DNA from: an uncultured delta proteobacterium
GTDB taxonomy: Bacteria; Desulfobacterota; Desulfovibrionia; Desulfovibrionales; Desulfovibrionaceae
Reading direction: 5' to 3'
NCBI GenBank assembly: GCA_900079685.1
Contig: LT599019.1
Location: 295,864-359,863, forward strand
DNA length: 64,000 nucleotides
The position numbers were made by a program, and so were the translations under genes. Of the stretch, positions 53,807 to 63,800 are shown piece by piece. The stretch's first letter is position 1. The number at the start of each line of letters is the position of its first letter. Below the pieces are notes generated by a model. That model ran no database searches. It was not told the DNA's origin and saw nothing but the letters and a program-made list of their open reading frames with translations.

Positions 53807-53832
53807 AAAAGCTGCGATCGCAGCTTTTTTTG
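53807..53832. terminator. Bidirectional terminator
   Basis: Perfect palindrome AAAAGCTGCGA/TCGCAGCTTTT followed by TTTTG on the plus strand, with AAAA on the left. It ends the small gene and also cheV, which is convergent. Confidence 0.9.
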
Positions 53833-53876
53833 TTTGCAGTCCATAGCGTTTACCGCTCCCCCACAAAAAAACCGCC

Positions 53877-54842
53877 TCAACCGCCCTGTTTGGCCGCTTT
53901 TTTCGCTTCTATCAGGCGTATGGCGTGGCGGGCCAGGGAGGTAACCTCCGGCTTTGCGATCTGCTCGTCGGCGCCCACGGCCTCGCCCTTGTGGCGGAGC
54001 TTGTCCGTAATCAGGGACGAGAACAGAATAACGGGCAAGTCTTTCAGGACGGGGTCTTCCTTGATCTGTTTGCACAAGGCGTGGCCGTCCATCTGGGGCA
54101 TTTCGATATCCGCGACCATGACGTGGAGGAAGTCGGCGATCGGCTTTTTCTCCTCTTCCGCGCGTTTTTTGAGCCCCTGGAGGATGAGCCAGGCGTCTTT
54201 GCCGTTGGTCACGGCCTCGACGTCGAAATTGGCCTTCTGCATCAGGTCTTTGAGCATTTCTCGGATCACGGTGGAGTCGTCCGCAATCAGGGCGCGGTAG
54301 CGCGGCCCGGCCATCCAGTCTATGGCCTCGTCGAGCCGGAGCCCGAGTTTGGGATTCAAATCACTGACGATGCGCTCCAGATCGAGGAGAAACACCAGCC
54401 GCCCTTCGAGCTTGACCACGCCGGTAATGCTGTTGCCGCTCATGGCGGAAATGTAGGCGTTCGGCGGCTCGACCGCTTCCCAGCTGATCCGGTGGATCCT
54501 GTTCACGCCGGAAACGAGAAACGCGGTCGTCACTTCGTTGAACTCGGTGACGACCACTTTAGGCGCCTGGCTCTCGTGCCGTTTTTTGCCGAGCCAGACG
54601 GAAAGATCCACCAGGGGAATAACCTGGGAACGCAGGTTGAACGCGCCCATGATACAGGGGTGGCTTACTTCCGGCATTTCCGTTATCCGGGGCAGACGGA
54701 TGATTTCCAGCACCTTAGCCACGTTGACGCCGTAGTACCCCGTATACAGACCGCCCTGCACGGCGTCGTCTTCTTCCAGAAAAAATTCGACAACTTCCAG
54801 TTCGTTGGTGCCCGCTTCAAGCAGGATGTTGGTTTGGCTCAT
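53877..54842 (-). CDS. cheV: Chemotaxis protein CheV
   Basis: CheV couples chemoreceptors to CheA and adapts by phosphorylation. Residues 1-170 form a CheW-like domain (VEFFLEEDD, LPRITEMPEVSHPCIMGAFN, LRSQVIPLVDLSVWLG), and residues 185-310 a receiver domain with the acidic pair IADDSTVIREML, the phospho-acceptor in VADIEMPQMDGHAL and the lysine in IAKPEVT. Length 321 is standard. AAAGGG precedes the ATG. It is monocistronic, with a candidate promoter 70-100 bases upstream. Confidence 0.95.
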   Translation of the reverse strand: MSQTNILLEAGTNELEVVEFFLEEDDAVQGGLYTGYYGVNVAKVLEIIRLPRITEMPEVSHPCIMGAFNLRSQVIPLVDLSVWLGKKRHESQAPKVVVTEFNEVTTAFLVSGVNRIHRISWEAVEPPNAYISAMSGNSITGVVKLEGRLVFLLDLERIVSDLNPKLGLRLDEAIDWMAGPRYRALIADDSTVIREMLKDLMQKANFDVEAVTNGKDAWLILQGLKKRAEEEKKPIADFLHVMVADIEMPQMDGHALCKQIKEDPVLKDLPVILFSSLITDKLRHKGEAVGADEQIAKPEVTSLARHAIRLIEAKKAAKQGG

Positions 54843-54911
54843 GACAACAACCCTTTGCCTGCCCCTTCGGCGCTCCGATCACGGGCGATGTTTGCGGCAA
54901 TGCAGTCTCAG

Positions 54912-54940
54912 TATATAGCCTCGGGCGCAAAAACGCACAA
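54912..54940 (-). promoter_or_regulatory. Candidate promoter of cheV
   Basis: On the minus strand TTGTGC (54940-54935), 17 bases, then TATATA (54917-54912), an acceptable sigma-70 pair placing the start about 60 bases ahead of cheV. Confidence 0.4.
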
Positions 54941-55005
54941 TATATGATTTTCGCGGCCGGACCGCATGCTGGAACCGTGCGCCGGGCACGCGCCCCGATT
55001 TGCCG

Positions 55006-55878
55006 CTAAACGTTCTGCAGCCAGGCTTCCACGGCGTCGATGTGTTCCACCGGCGTGGACGCCCCGGCGGTAAGGCCGACGGAGGCAACCCCCGTGAACA
55101 GCGCCGGGGTGAGTTCCGTGACGTCTTCTATGCGGAGCGCCCGGATACCCTGTTCCTCCGCCACTTCCGCCAGCCGCCTGGTATTGCCGCTGTTGGCGCC
55201 GCCGACAACCACAAGCAGGTCCACCGAACGGGCGAGGTCAAGCACTTCGGCCTGCCGTTTGCGCGTTGCGTCGCAAATGGTGCGCAAGGTGGGCACGTCG
55301 TGCCCCAGGCGCACCGCCGCGAGCGCGCAGACGGCCTCAAACCCCAGGATGTCCTGGGTCGTCTGGGCCGCGAGAAAATAGTCCCGCTCCGGATCAAGCG
55401 TAACAGTCTCAAAACCCGCGTAATCGGGAAACACGCAGGCATCGTTGTCCGCGTAGCTCACCAGCCCTTTCACTTCCGGGTGGTCCGCCTCGCCGTATAA
55501 AAGAAGCGTGCCCCCCTTCTTTTCACGCTCGGCGGCGATGGCGAGCTGGGCCCGCTTTACCTTGGGACAGGTGGCGTCAAGAACCGTAACCCCCTGCCGC
55601 AGCAGCATGGCCTCTTCTTCGCGCGGCACCCCGTGGGCGCGGATAAGGACCGTGTCGCCGGGCCGCGCCTCCGAAACGCCGGTAAGGCAGACAACGCCCT
55701 TTTGCGCATACGCGGCAATGACCCTGGGGTTGTGGATGACCGGCCCCAGCGTTGCGAGGCGCGAGCCGGACCGTGCGCCCCCGGCGCTTTCGTGCGCCTG
55801 CAGGGCCGCGTCCAGCCGGCGCAAGGCCAAGCTCACGCCCATGCAAAAACCCGCTGTTTCAGCCCGCACTATTTTCAT
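55006..55878 (-). CDS. ispH: 4-hydroxy-3-methylbut-2-enyl diphosphate reductase (LytB)
   Basis: IspH is the last step of the MEP isoprenoid pathway, reducing HMBPP to IPP and DMAPP with a [4Fe-4S] cluster. The 290-residue protein has the three cluster cysteines in GFCMGVSLAL (Cys12), LDATCPKV (near 103) and RTICDATRKRQ (near 202), the GGANSGNT block and HGVPREEEA. GAGGAAG precedes the ATG of MKIVRAETAG; the frame is open further but not similar. It is followed by 71 bases and then the dus gene on the same strand. Confidence 0.96.
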   Translation of the reverse strand: MKIVRAETAGFCMGVSLALRRLDAALQAHESAGGARSGSRLATLGPVIHNPRVIAAYAQKGVVCLTGVSEARPGDTVLIRAHGVPREEEAMLLRQGVTVLDATCPKVKRAQLAIAAEREKKGGTLLLYGEADHPEVKGLVSYADNDACVFPDYAGFETVTLDPERDYFLAAQTTQDILGFEAVCALAAVRLGHDVPTLRTICDATRKRQAEVLDLARSVDLLVVVGGANSGNTRRLAEVAEEQGIRALRIEDVTELTPALFTGVASVGLTAGASTPVEHIDAVEAWLQNV

Positions 55879-55948
55879 ATGGCTTCCTCTTGCACAGATA
55901 TATTTCCAGACAACCGCCGCCGCAAGCGTTTTCCTCCGGCGGGGGGCC

Positions 55949-57187
55949 TCATGTGTCCGAGTCCCCGCACATTGCCGCATCGCTCGGGGCAAGCTCCAGG
56001 TTCTCCGCGCGCGCAAAAAAATCATCCAGCAAATCGTCCATGGCCCGCCAGGTCAGGCAGTTGGCCATCGCCCGCCGCAAATAGCGCGCGCCGGCGCATT
56101 CCTTGACATACCGGGGCACGAACGTGCGCATTTTGAGCAGCCCCGCCTCCACTCCCTGGCGGTTCAGCCTCTGGGGGTAAAACGCGCGGATAAGCGCCGC
56201 GTGCCGCCGTATGCAATACTCCAGGGCAGAGGCATCCGCGAACCGTTGCCCCCGGCCGCCGGAGGCCTTCCCGGCCACCAGCAGTTCCGTGAACTGCCCG
56301 AATATCGCCGGGTTGTGCATGGCACCGCGCGCGAACATCACCCCGGCCGCGCCGGTTACGGCAAGCGCCTTCACGCCGTCCGAAGGGGTAAACAGGTCAC
56401 CGCTGACCATGACGGGAATCGCGGATTGCGCCACAAGAGGCCGCACGGCGTCCCAGTCCGCCGTTCCCGTGAATTTCTGCCGGGCATATCGCGGGTGCAG
56501 GGTCAGCCAGCCGGCCCCGGCCTCTTCCAGCCGTTTGGCCAGCGGCAGGTATACGTCCTCGCCGGCCTCCCTGCCGAGCCGGAGCTTGAAGCCGACCCGT
56601 CCCTTGCCCGCGGCCCCGAGCATGGCTTCGGCAACGGCGACGGCATTGTCCGGGTCTTGCAGCATGGCGGCGCCGGAGCCGCTTTTGACCACTTTCGGCA
56701 CGGAACAGCCCATGTTGCAATCGAACCAGGCATATCCCCGGTCAACCAGGATACGAACGGCCTCCCCCATGAACGAGGCTTCCGCGCCGAAAAGCTGCAC
56801 CACAAGAGGCGTATCCGGCGCGACCGGCGGCAGGGACGGCCCAGGCCCGGGATACGGCAATGACGCCGCGCGGCACCGGACAGGCGGTTCCAGCGGGGGC
56901 CAGGTCGCAAGAAGCTCGTTGGTGGCGTTGCTTTTCTTGCCCTGGCCGAGAACAAGCCCCTTGGCGCTGACCATTTCCGTACAGGTGACGCTTGCCCCGA
57001 GCTCCCGGCACAGCAGGCGGAAGGGTAAATCCGAATATCCGGCCAGAGGCGCGAGCCAGGGACGCGACGGCCCGATGGGCAGGCCGGGCGGAGAAGACGG
57101 GTGCGCCGCGCCCATGGGATATGGGGGATATGGGGGATATGGGGTATGTGGGGCCTGTGGAGTCCGTGGTGTCTGTATGAAGCTCAT
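55949..57187 (-). CDS. tRNA-dihydrouridine synthase family protein
   Basis: Dus enzymes reduce uridines in tRNA using FMN and NADPH. The 412-residue protein has LAPLAGYSDLPFRLLCRELGA, CTEMVSAKGLV, DCNMGCSVPKVVKSGSGAAM (catalytic Cys in NMGC) and VGFKLRLG with the conserved lysine, then LHPRYARQKFTGTADW. The N-terminal 30 residues are a low-complexity PPYPPYP tract that no Dus homolog needs, so a shorter start near MGAAHPSS is possible. The gene follows an unknown protein gene closely and precedes ispH. Confidence 0.9.
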   Translation of the reverse strand: MSFIQTPRTPQAPHTPYPPYPPYPMGAAHPSSPPGLPIGPSRPWLAPLAGYSDLPFRLLCRELGASVTCTEMVSAKGLVLGQGKKSNATNELLATWPPLEPPVRCRAASLPYPGPGPSLPPVAPDTPLVVQLFGAEASFMGEAVRILVDRGYAWFDCNMGCSVPKVVKSGSGAAMLQDPDNAVAVAEAMLGAAGKGRVGFKLRLGREAGEDVYLPLAKRLEEAGAGWLTLHPRYARQKFTGTADWDAVRPLVAQSAIPVMVSGDLFTPSDGVKALAVTGAAGVMFARGAMHNPAIFGQFTELLVAGKASGGRGQRFADASALEYCIRRHAALIRAFYPQRLNRQGVEAGLLKMRTFVPRYVKECAGARYLRRAMANCLTWRAMDDLLDDFFARAENLELAPSDAAMCGDSDT

Positions 57188-57226
57188 GCGATATAATCCG
57201 GGGCCTGCCGCGAACCGGGATGGTTT

Positions 57227-58165
57227 TTATAGTTTGCGGGAAAACCGGCCGGTCGCCATAGTACCCGAATCCGCGGCCAACGCAAGGATGCGGCCGACCA
57301 GGTCCGCGGCCTGGTTTCCCGCGAGACGGTCACTGCCCCGGTATTCGGCGGCACCGGTTCGCGCGGGCGAGAACCGCGCGCGGAAAGCGTCCCCTTTCGG
57401 GCCGGAAACAGCCAGCCGGTAACGCAGCGCGCCGCTCTCCATCACGCCCCGGAGCGTCATGGTATCGCCCGAGGGAAGCCGCGCCCCCGCGAAGACCGGG
57501 GCATCGCCCTCGCTCCACAGGGAAACCTCTATCTGCGTCAGGCCGCCGCTGAGCCAGGGCATGTGCTGGAAAAACAGCAGCCCGGCAGGGGCGGCCGCCC
57601 GGCACAGCGCGCGGGAACGGGCGGAGGTTTCCGCAAAGGCGCCGAGCAAACCGGCGTCGGCAGCCACAAGATTGATAAAGGCCGCTTTGCGTGACGCCGG
57701 GTCAGGGGCGGCGAACAAACCGGGCGTTTTTGCCAGAAAACCGGCGAGCAGCGCGTCGAATTTATCCCGCGCGGCGACGTACAGCCCCGCTTCCTGGGCC
57801 AGGGGAACCGAAGGCACGAGCGCGGAAAGCCGCGCAAGAGGGTCGGCGGCGGGCAGCATGCGCAGCACCACTTCAGGCCGCAACGCTTCGATACGGAAAA
57901 AGACCTTGTCGCCCGGCGACGGACGGTTGCCGCCCTCTCGCCAATCCTCGGCCCCTTGCCAATTTTCGGGAAGGTGCGCGAGCAACTCCTCCCCTTCCAG
58001 GAGCGCCCAGCCGAGGGTTTCAGTCTCCAGTCGCAGAAAAACGCCGGAAACCACGTCCCCCTGCTTCCGGCCCTTGCAAAACCGCGCAAGGGAAGCGGAG
58101 CGGGAGTCTTTCCCGCCCGTCCCGGCGTATCCGCCGTATCCGCCTATGCGTGAAGTGCCGCTCAT
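57227..58165 (-). CDS. Hypothetical protein
   Basis: No family recognised. The 312-residue protein starts with a Gly/Tyr-rich tract (IGGYGGYAGTGG), followed by KQGDVVSGVFLRLETETLGWALLEGEELLAHL and GDKVFFRIEALRPEVVLRML, which reads like a small beta-barrel (OB-like) domain. The middle is alpha-helical (FINLVAADAGLLGAFAETSA), and the C-terminal part has GLTQIEVSLWSEGDAPVFAG and TMTLRGVMESGALRYRLAV as beta-strand segments. No signal peptide. It sits upstream of dus by 39 bases and downstream of the EIIC-EAL gene, likely one operon. The start lacks a ribosome site. Confidence 0.6.
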   Translation of the reverse strand: MSGTSRIGGYGGYAGTGGKDSRSASLARFCKGRKQGDVVSGVFLRLETETLGWALLEGEELLAHLPENWQGAEDWREGGNRPSPGDKVFFRIEALRPEVVLRMLPAADPLARLSALVPSVPLAQEAGLYVAARDKFDALLAGFLAKTPGLFAAPDPASRKAAFINLVAADAGLLGAFAETSARSRALCRAAAPAGLLFFQHMPWLSGGLTQIEVSLWSEGDAPVFAGARLPSGDTMTLRGVMESGALRYRLAVSGPKGDAFRARFSPARTGAAEYRGSDRLAGNQAADLVGRILALAADSGTMATGRFSRKL

Positions 58166-58236
58166 CCGCCGCCTGCTCCGCCGTTTCCGGCCTGGGGTAT
58201 TCCACCGTCATAGCAAATGTTGCCATGGCGTTGCAA

Positions 58237-60429
58237 TCACGCAATGCGCACGCGGTTTTCCTGCTTGGCGGCGCGCGCGTTGTTTTCCCGGATGAAGGCG
58301 AAGCACTCGTCGGCCGCCAGAGAGGGGCTGAAGATGTGGCCTTGCAGGGCATCGACGCCAAGGGTGCGCAACACGGCGGCCTGGGCGTCGTTTTCGACGA
58401 ATTCCGCGACGCAGAGCATGCCCCGCGCCCGGCACAGCCTGGTTATGGAGGCCACGATATCCGCGCAGATCGGGTTGGTCACGACCTCGCGGCTGATGCC
58501 GTCGTCGATTTTAACCGTGGTGACAGGGAATTGTTTCAGGTACTTGAGAGAACTGTGCCCCATGCCGAAGTCGTCGATGGCAATGCGCAGCCCCAGCATG
58601 TGCAACTGCGAGAGGTACTGGCTCTGGGCGGTTCCGGCGCCGAGCATGGTCGACTCCGTCACCTCAAGCTCCAGGATATCCGACGGTATCCTGTGCCGCT
58701 GCATGATACCCACGACTTCCTTGACCAGATTTTCCTCAAGTTGCAGAGCGGAAACGTTGATAGCCAGCACGATATCTTCCATTCCCGCGTTCAGCCATTG
58801 CTCGCGGACGGTGCAGGCCTCCTCAAAAATCCACAACCCCATGGGTTTGATAAGCCCCGTGCCCTCGGCGAGGGCGATGGTGATGGGCGCCGGGATCAAT
58901 CCGTAATACGGATGCTTCCAGCGCAGCAGCGCCTCCACGCCGGAAACCCGGCCCGTGGTGGCCGCAATTTGCGGCTGGAACTCCAGGTAAATGCTTTTTT
59001 CCTTATAAAACGCATGTTCCAGGTCCGGAACGAGCGCCCGGGCGAGAAGCCCCGTCTCATCACCGCGTTCCAAAGCGTTCGGACGCTGCGTCTCGGTCGT
59101 GGTGACCCTGGAGAGCAGGGACGTGAAGGCCCTGTCCACGCGCCTGCTGTTGATCCTGTTGCTGATGAGCACAAACGGCGCGTAAAGGCAGGTGCCCACG
59201 GTCAGGTTGACGAGTTGCAGCACGGCGCCGCTGAGGGAGCCGGTACTCAGGTACGCGTTGAGGAAAACCGGCGTCGTCCATTCCACGTTGGCGCTTGTTC
59301 CCGGAACAAGCCCCCAGGCCACGGCGCAATAGCTGATGAAGGCCAGAACCAGGGGGATGAAGACGAACGGAACGAGCATGACCGGGTTCAGGATAACGGG
59401 CAGGCCGAACAGGAGTATCTCGTTCAGGTTGAACAGGCCCGGGATAAGGGAAATCCCGGCCAGCCGCCGCTGGTTTTTCGTCTCGCCGAACAGCAGCAGG
59501 GCGAAGGCCAGGCTGATGCTCGTGCCCGCGCCCCCCATGAAGACGAAAACGTCCATGAACGGCTTGGTCATGATGTGGGGCAGCGCCTGGCCCGCAAGCG
59601 CCGCCGCTTCGTTGGCGGCCATGGCCGCCCCGTATATGTCGTGCGTTATGGGGTCAAGGACGTTGGCCCCGTGAATGCCGAAAAACCAAAGACTCTGCAG
59701 CGAAAAAATGTAGAACATCCCCCGGCTGAACCCGTCGCCCATGATATCGAACGGCCGCCGCAGCAGCGTGTGGAAGGCCTCGTGGATGGTGGTGCCGGAC
59801 AGCGCATGGATAATCAGGCCGCCGCCCGCGAAAATCGTAACGGTCAAGATCGCCGGCACAAGCGAGTTGAACATGTCCGGCAGGGCGAAGTCGGGAGTCC
59901 CGCCGGGGAGGTAGAGCCTGAGGCGCGGGAATGAATACAGGAAAAGAAAGAGCTTCACCGAGGTTACCGCGACGATCAGCGCGACGAAAAGCCCGGAAAC
60001 CCCCATCCAGCGGGGGGAAAGCCCCCCGCTTTCCATGGCGATGAGCGAAAGCAGGGTCGCAAAACTGACCAGCCCGGCAATAAGCGGACTGACCATGTTT
60101 CTCGGGTTCTCGTCGTTATAGTGCTGGGCGATCTGCGTCCCCACGCTGAACTGCATGGTCAGCGACATGACCGCGAACGTGCTGCTCCAGATAACCCCGC
60201 CGAAAAACCGCCAATCCGGCCCGAACACGCTTTCCATAAACACGCGGTAGGCCGGCAGGGGAAACGAATTGAGAAGAACAGCCAGGGAACCGAGCAAAAC
60301 CAGCGGCATGGTGACCGCCAGCCCCGAGCGCACGGCGACGAGCAACGGCACGTTGGAAACGTGCTCCATGCCCGGCATGAGGCGCGTTTCTAAAAAATAT
60401 ATCAACCCTGCGGAAGCCCGCGTTACCAT
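58237..60429 (-). CDS. PTS EIIC-like membrane domain fused to EAL c-di-GMP phosphodiesterase
   Basis: The 730-residue protein has a membrane domain (about residues 15-430) of the cellobiose/lactose PTS EIIC type, with FFGIHGANVLDPITHD, KPFMDVFVFMGGAGTSISL and GLFNLNEILLFGLPVILNP. A second half (480-720) is an EAL domain: EALLRWKHP, INVSALQ, LELEVTES, IDDFGMGHSSL, VKIDDG, VAEFVEN and LQGHIF keep the residues for metal binding and catalysis, so c-di-GMP hydrolysis is expected. No EIIA or EIIB, HPr or kinase gene is near. The membrane part probably senses a sugar. The start MVTRASAGLI is a choice among several; the N-terminal 43 codons upstream are unlikely. Confidence 0.82.
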   Translation of the reverse strand: MVTRASAGLIYFLETRLMPGMEHVSNVPLLVAVRSGLAVTMPLVLLGSLAVLLNSFPLPAYRVFMESVFGPDWRFFGGVIWSSTFAVMSLTMQFSVGTQIAQHYNDENPRNMVSPLIAGLVSFATLLSLIAMESGGLSPRWMGVSGLFVALIVAVTSVKLFLFLYSFPRLRLYLPGGTPDFALPDMFNSLVPAILTVTIFAGGGLIIHALSGTTIHEAFHTLLRRPFDIMGDGFSRGMFYIFSLQSLWFFGIHGANVLDPITHDIYGAAMAANEAAALAGQALPHIMTKPFMDVFVFMGGAGTSISLAFALLLFGETKNQRRLAGISLIPGLFNLNEILLFGLPVILNPVMLVPFVFIPLVLAFISYCAVAWGLVPGTSANVEWTTPVFLNAYLSTGSLSGAVLQLVNLTVGTCLYAPFVLISNRINSRRVDRAFTSLLSRVTTTETQRPNALERGDETGLLARALVPDLEHAFYKEKSIYLEFQPQIAATTGRVSGVEALLRWKHPYYGLIPAPITIALAEGTGLIKPMGLWIFEEACTVREQWLNAGMEDIVLAINVSALQLEENLVKEVVGIMQRHRIPSDILELEVTESTMLGAGTAQSQYLSQLHMLGLRIAIDDFGMGHSSLKYLKQFPVTTVKIDDGISREVVTNPICADIVASITRLCRARGMLCVAEFVENDAQAAVLRTLGVDALQGHIFSPSLAADECFAFIRENNARAAKQENRVRIA

Positions 60430-60867
60430 GACTGCACCCGTTCCCAATACACTCGCAAAAGACCCCGCTCGCTTCCGCACCCTTCCGGAGCCGGATCCGC
60501 AAGCCATGCCGCCGGTCCGCCGGTGCTTCGCCGGGCAGCGCGGGAGGCGCATCCCCACCGCAACGCTGCACTGACAAAAACCAGAAGAGAAGCCAATACG
60601 TTACCCGTAAAATATCGAGTATTTATTACTGCGCAACTAGTATAGATTTTTTCTATCAAAAGCAATACGAATTTCCAGTACGCGACTCGGATATAGTTCC
60701 GCCGCCGCCTTGACCGGAAAACCCCCATCCTTCATGCAATATACGCCGCTTTATATAAAGATAAAGAAAAAAAGAATGCATCAGCCGCGCTTTCGCAATA
60801 GTGCACGCACGCGAACGGAACCGGCTGTTGCCAATGGAAGCGGCGCTGGCGGCGGAGCGTGAACGGC
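60430..60867. other. Intergenic region between hybrid kinase and EIIC-EAL genes
   Basis: The stretch has no gene that I can support. It is AT-rich around 60600-60700, with a TATACT (60644-60639) and TTGCTT (60665-60660) on the minus strand, 15 bases apart, plausible for the EIIC-EAL promoter. ATAGA-TTTTT-TCTAT also forms a small inverted repeat here. The rest is GC-rich and unremarkable. Confidence 0.5.
60639..60665 (-). promoter_or_regulatory. Weak candidate promoter for EIIC-EAL
   Basis: TTGCTT, 15 bases, TATACT on the minus strand in the AT-rich patch ahead of the fusion gene. The spacing is short; a 16-18 base spacing would be better. Confidence 0.25.
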
Positions 60868-63800
60868 TTACGGCAATTTGCCGGTCTTTTGTATGGCCTG
60901 CAACGCGCCCTCCAGATCGAACTGGGACACGGCCTGCTCCACCTGCGTAAACGCCGGCGCGCCCAAAGCGCTCATAAGAAGGCCGGCATGCTCCTCCATG
61001 TATTTGAGGGCGGCGGCATCGTCATCGCGCAGTAATCCGGCAAGTCCCGCAAGCGCCGCGGCTTCCTTCTCGGGCAGGGCTTCCACCTCCGCCCGCGCGG
61101 GGGAAGCGTGCAGCGGCTCATCGGGAAACGCCGCCCGCAGCGTGGCTATCACGGAATCCAGAGCCTCAAAGGTATCTTTTTCCGCATCCGCCACCTCGGA
61201 ACCGGCGCCGGATTGCAGGGCGTTTTCCAGCATCGCCGCCGATGTCGCCAAAATGGTCGCCCCGATGGAATTGCCCAGGCCGCGCAGGGTCTTGGCTATC
61301 CGCTTCTGCGTCTCCTTGTCCCCGGCGGCGGCAGCGCCGGCGAACAGTTCCCCGCCCCGCGCTTGCGTCCGCAGGAACTGGCGCAGTATTTTGATATACA
61401 TTTCGCGGTTGTTGCCCAACCGGGACAAGGCCGCCTCCACGTTCAAACCGGGCAGGTCAGGCACAGCGGCGGGCGCTTCCCGCACGGCGGCCCCCGGAAG
61501 ATCCGCCCGCGGCATATGCATGAGATTCGGCACGGGCGAACCGAAAACGATCGTATCGCTCCTGCCTGCCGCCTCGGCCACGTCCGAATTCGGGCGGCGG
61601 TCGTCCGGTTGCAGCCAGGTTCGCAGGGTGCTGAAAAACTTATCCACCTCAATGGGTTTGGATATATGGTCGTTCATCCCGGCCTGCAGGCATTTGAGGC
61701 GTTCCTCGATCATCGCGTGCGCCGTCATGGCCACAATGGGAATACCGGCGAAGCGGGAATTCGCCCGGATGCGCCGCGTGGCTTCGTACCCGTCCATCTC
61801 GGGCATTTGCAGGTCCATGAGCACAAGGTCGAACGGCAGCGTTTCCGGGCTGGATTCAAACGCGGCCACGGCCTCGATGCCGGTGGAGGCCACCGTCACC
61901 ACGGCCCCGGCGTCCTCAAGAAGCTCCAGGGCGATCTGCTGGTTTACCGGGTTATCCTCCACAAGCAGAATCCGCGCCCCCGGGATGCGGAACGCCTCGC
62001 GCGGCGCGTCCTGCTTGTGGGGGGAATATTCGGGCAGGGCGTCGGTATGGCCGTGCAGGAGGGTCATAATGGAGTCGTAGAGATACGACTTGTTGATGGG
62101 CTTGTAGAGCACACCCGCCGCGCCCGCCTTCACGGCCTGGGCCAGAGTTTCGTCCCGGCCGAAGGCGGTGACGATTATCACCGGCGGCGGGTTCTTGAGG
62201 CCGAGCTTGTTGCGCAGGACGTAAGTCGCCTCCACGCCGTCCATGACCGGCATGCGCCAATCCATGAAGACCAGACTGTAGGGCCTGCCCTCTTCTTCGG
62301 CCTGGACCAGCATGGCAAAGGCTTCTTCGGCGGAGGAGGCGGAATCGCCCGACAGCATGAGGTCGTTCAGCAGCGAGAGGAGAACCTCGTTGGCGCTCGG
62401 GTTGTCGTCCACGATGAGCGCCCTGGTGGCTTGCCCCACGTTCCCGATCCGCGGCGTCTGTTCCTTGGACAGCTGGTACCCCAGAACGATGGTGAAGGTG
62501 AACGTGGAGCCTTTCCCGTAGGCGCTTTCAACGCTGATGTCGCCGCCCATCATCTCCAGAAGCCGTTTGGTGATGGTCAACCCGAGGCCCGTGCCGCCGA
62601 AGCGGCGGGTCGTGGAACCGTCCGCCTGGCTGAACGCCTGGAACAGTTTATCCTGCTGTTCCGTGGTGATGCCTATCCCGGTATCGCGCACCACAAACCG
62701 CAGCCGGACCTTGTCCCCGAGGTTCTCGACCAGGGAACAGCTGATGACGATCTCGCCCTTTTCCGTAAATTTCACGGCGTTGTTGGCGAGGTTCGTCAAA
62801 ATCTGGCTGAGGCGCAGAGGGTCGCCGATCAGGGTCATGGGAATGTTTTTGTCCACCCGGAACAGGATTTCCAGTTCCTTTTCCTCGGCTTTCTGGCTGA
62901 TTATGGCCGCGAGGTTGTCCAGAAGATCCTCGAGCCGGAACGGCGCGTGATCGATATGCAGTTGCCCTGACTCGATTTTTGAAAAATCGAGGATGTCGTT
63001 GATGATGCCGAGGAGCGTGTTCGCGGCGACGTAAATCTTGCTGACGTAGCTTTGCTGCCGTGGGGAAAGCTGGGTTTTGAACGCAAGGTAGGCCATGCCG
63101 ATGACCGCGTTCATGGGGGTGCGGATCTCGTGGCTCATGTTGGCGAGGAATCCGCTCTTCGCCGTGTTGGCCGCGTCGGACGCGGCTTTCGCCCGTATAA
63201 CCTCCCGTTCGCGCGTCTCCATGCCGGTGGCCATATCGTCAAAGGCCTGCGCAAGCCGGCCCATTTCGCCCTGCATGGCGTGCATGTCCGTGCGCACGGA
63301 AAAATCGCCCCGTGCAAGCTGCCGGGTTATGGACAAAAGCTCGGCCACCGGGCGGGTGATGATCCTGCCGCCCGCGAAAATCATAATAATCCACGCCGCC
63401 AGACAGGCGAAGCCGAGCAGCAGGACGTTCGTGATAAGATCATTGTCTCCCTGCGCGTACACGGCCCGTTCCGGCATGGCCACGGTCACGATGAGGCAGG
63501 GGGCCTCCTCCGGCGCCATGCGCAGACGCTCGTAGGCGACAAGGGATACCCCTCTCGCGTCCTTCTCCACCGTCGGCACGGAAATCACGCCCAGGTCGTC
63601 CTTTTTCGCGGAAACGGCCGCCCAGACATCCAGCGCGCTCCGGCCGGCGGCATCTTCCTCCGGCAACACGAACATGCCGCCGCTGCAGTCGAAGAGCCGC
63701 CGGACGGCAGGCCCCTGAAACTGCCCGAGGGAGCCGGGGAGCGCCTCGGAGGGGTTCCGGATGCCGCCCAGGAGGACGCCGACCCTGGCCCCGGAACCGT

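Noticed and set aside
57691-59934. A 747-codon plus-strand frame opposite the EIIC-EAL gene
   Set aside because: Shadow of a real gene; contains no domain and begins within a different coding region.
60423-60728. A 101-codon minus-strand frame upstream of EIIC-EAL
   Set aside because: No ribosome site, overlaps the fusion start and mixes an AT-rich start with a GC-rich end; no similarity visible.
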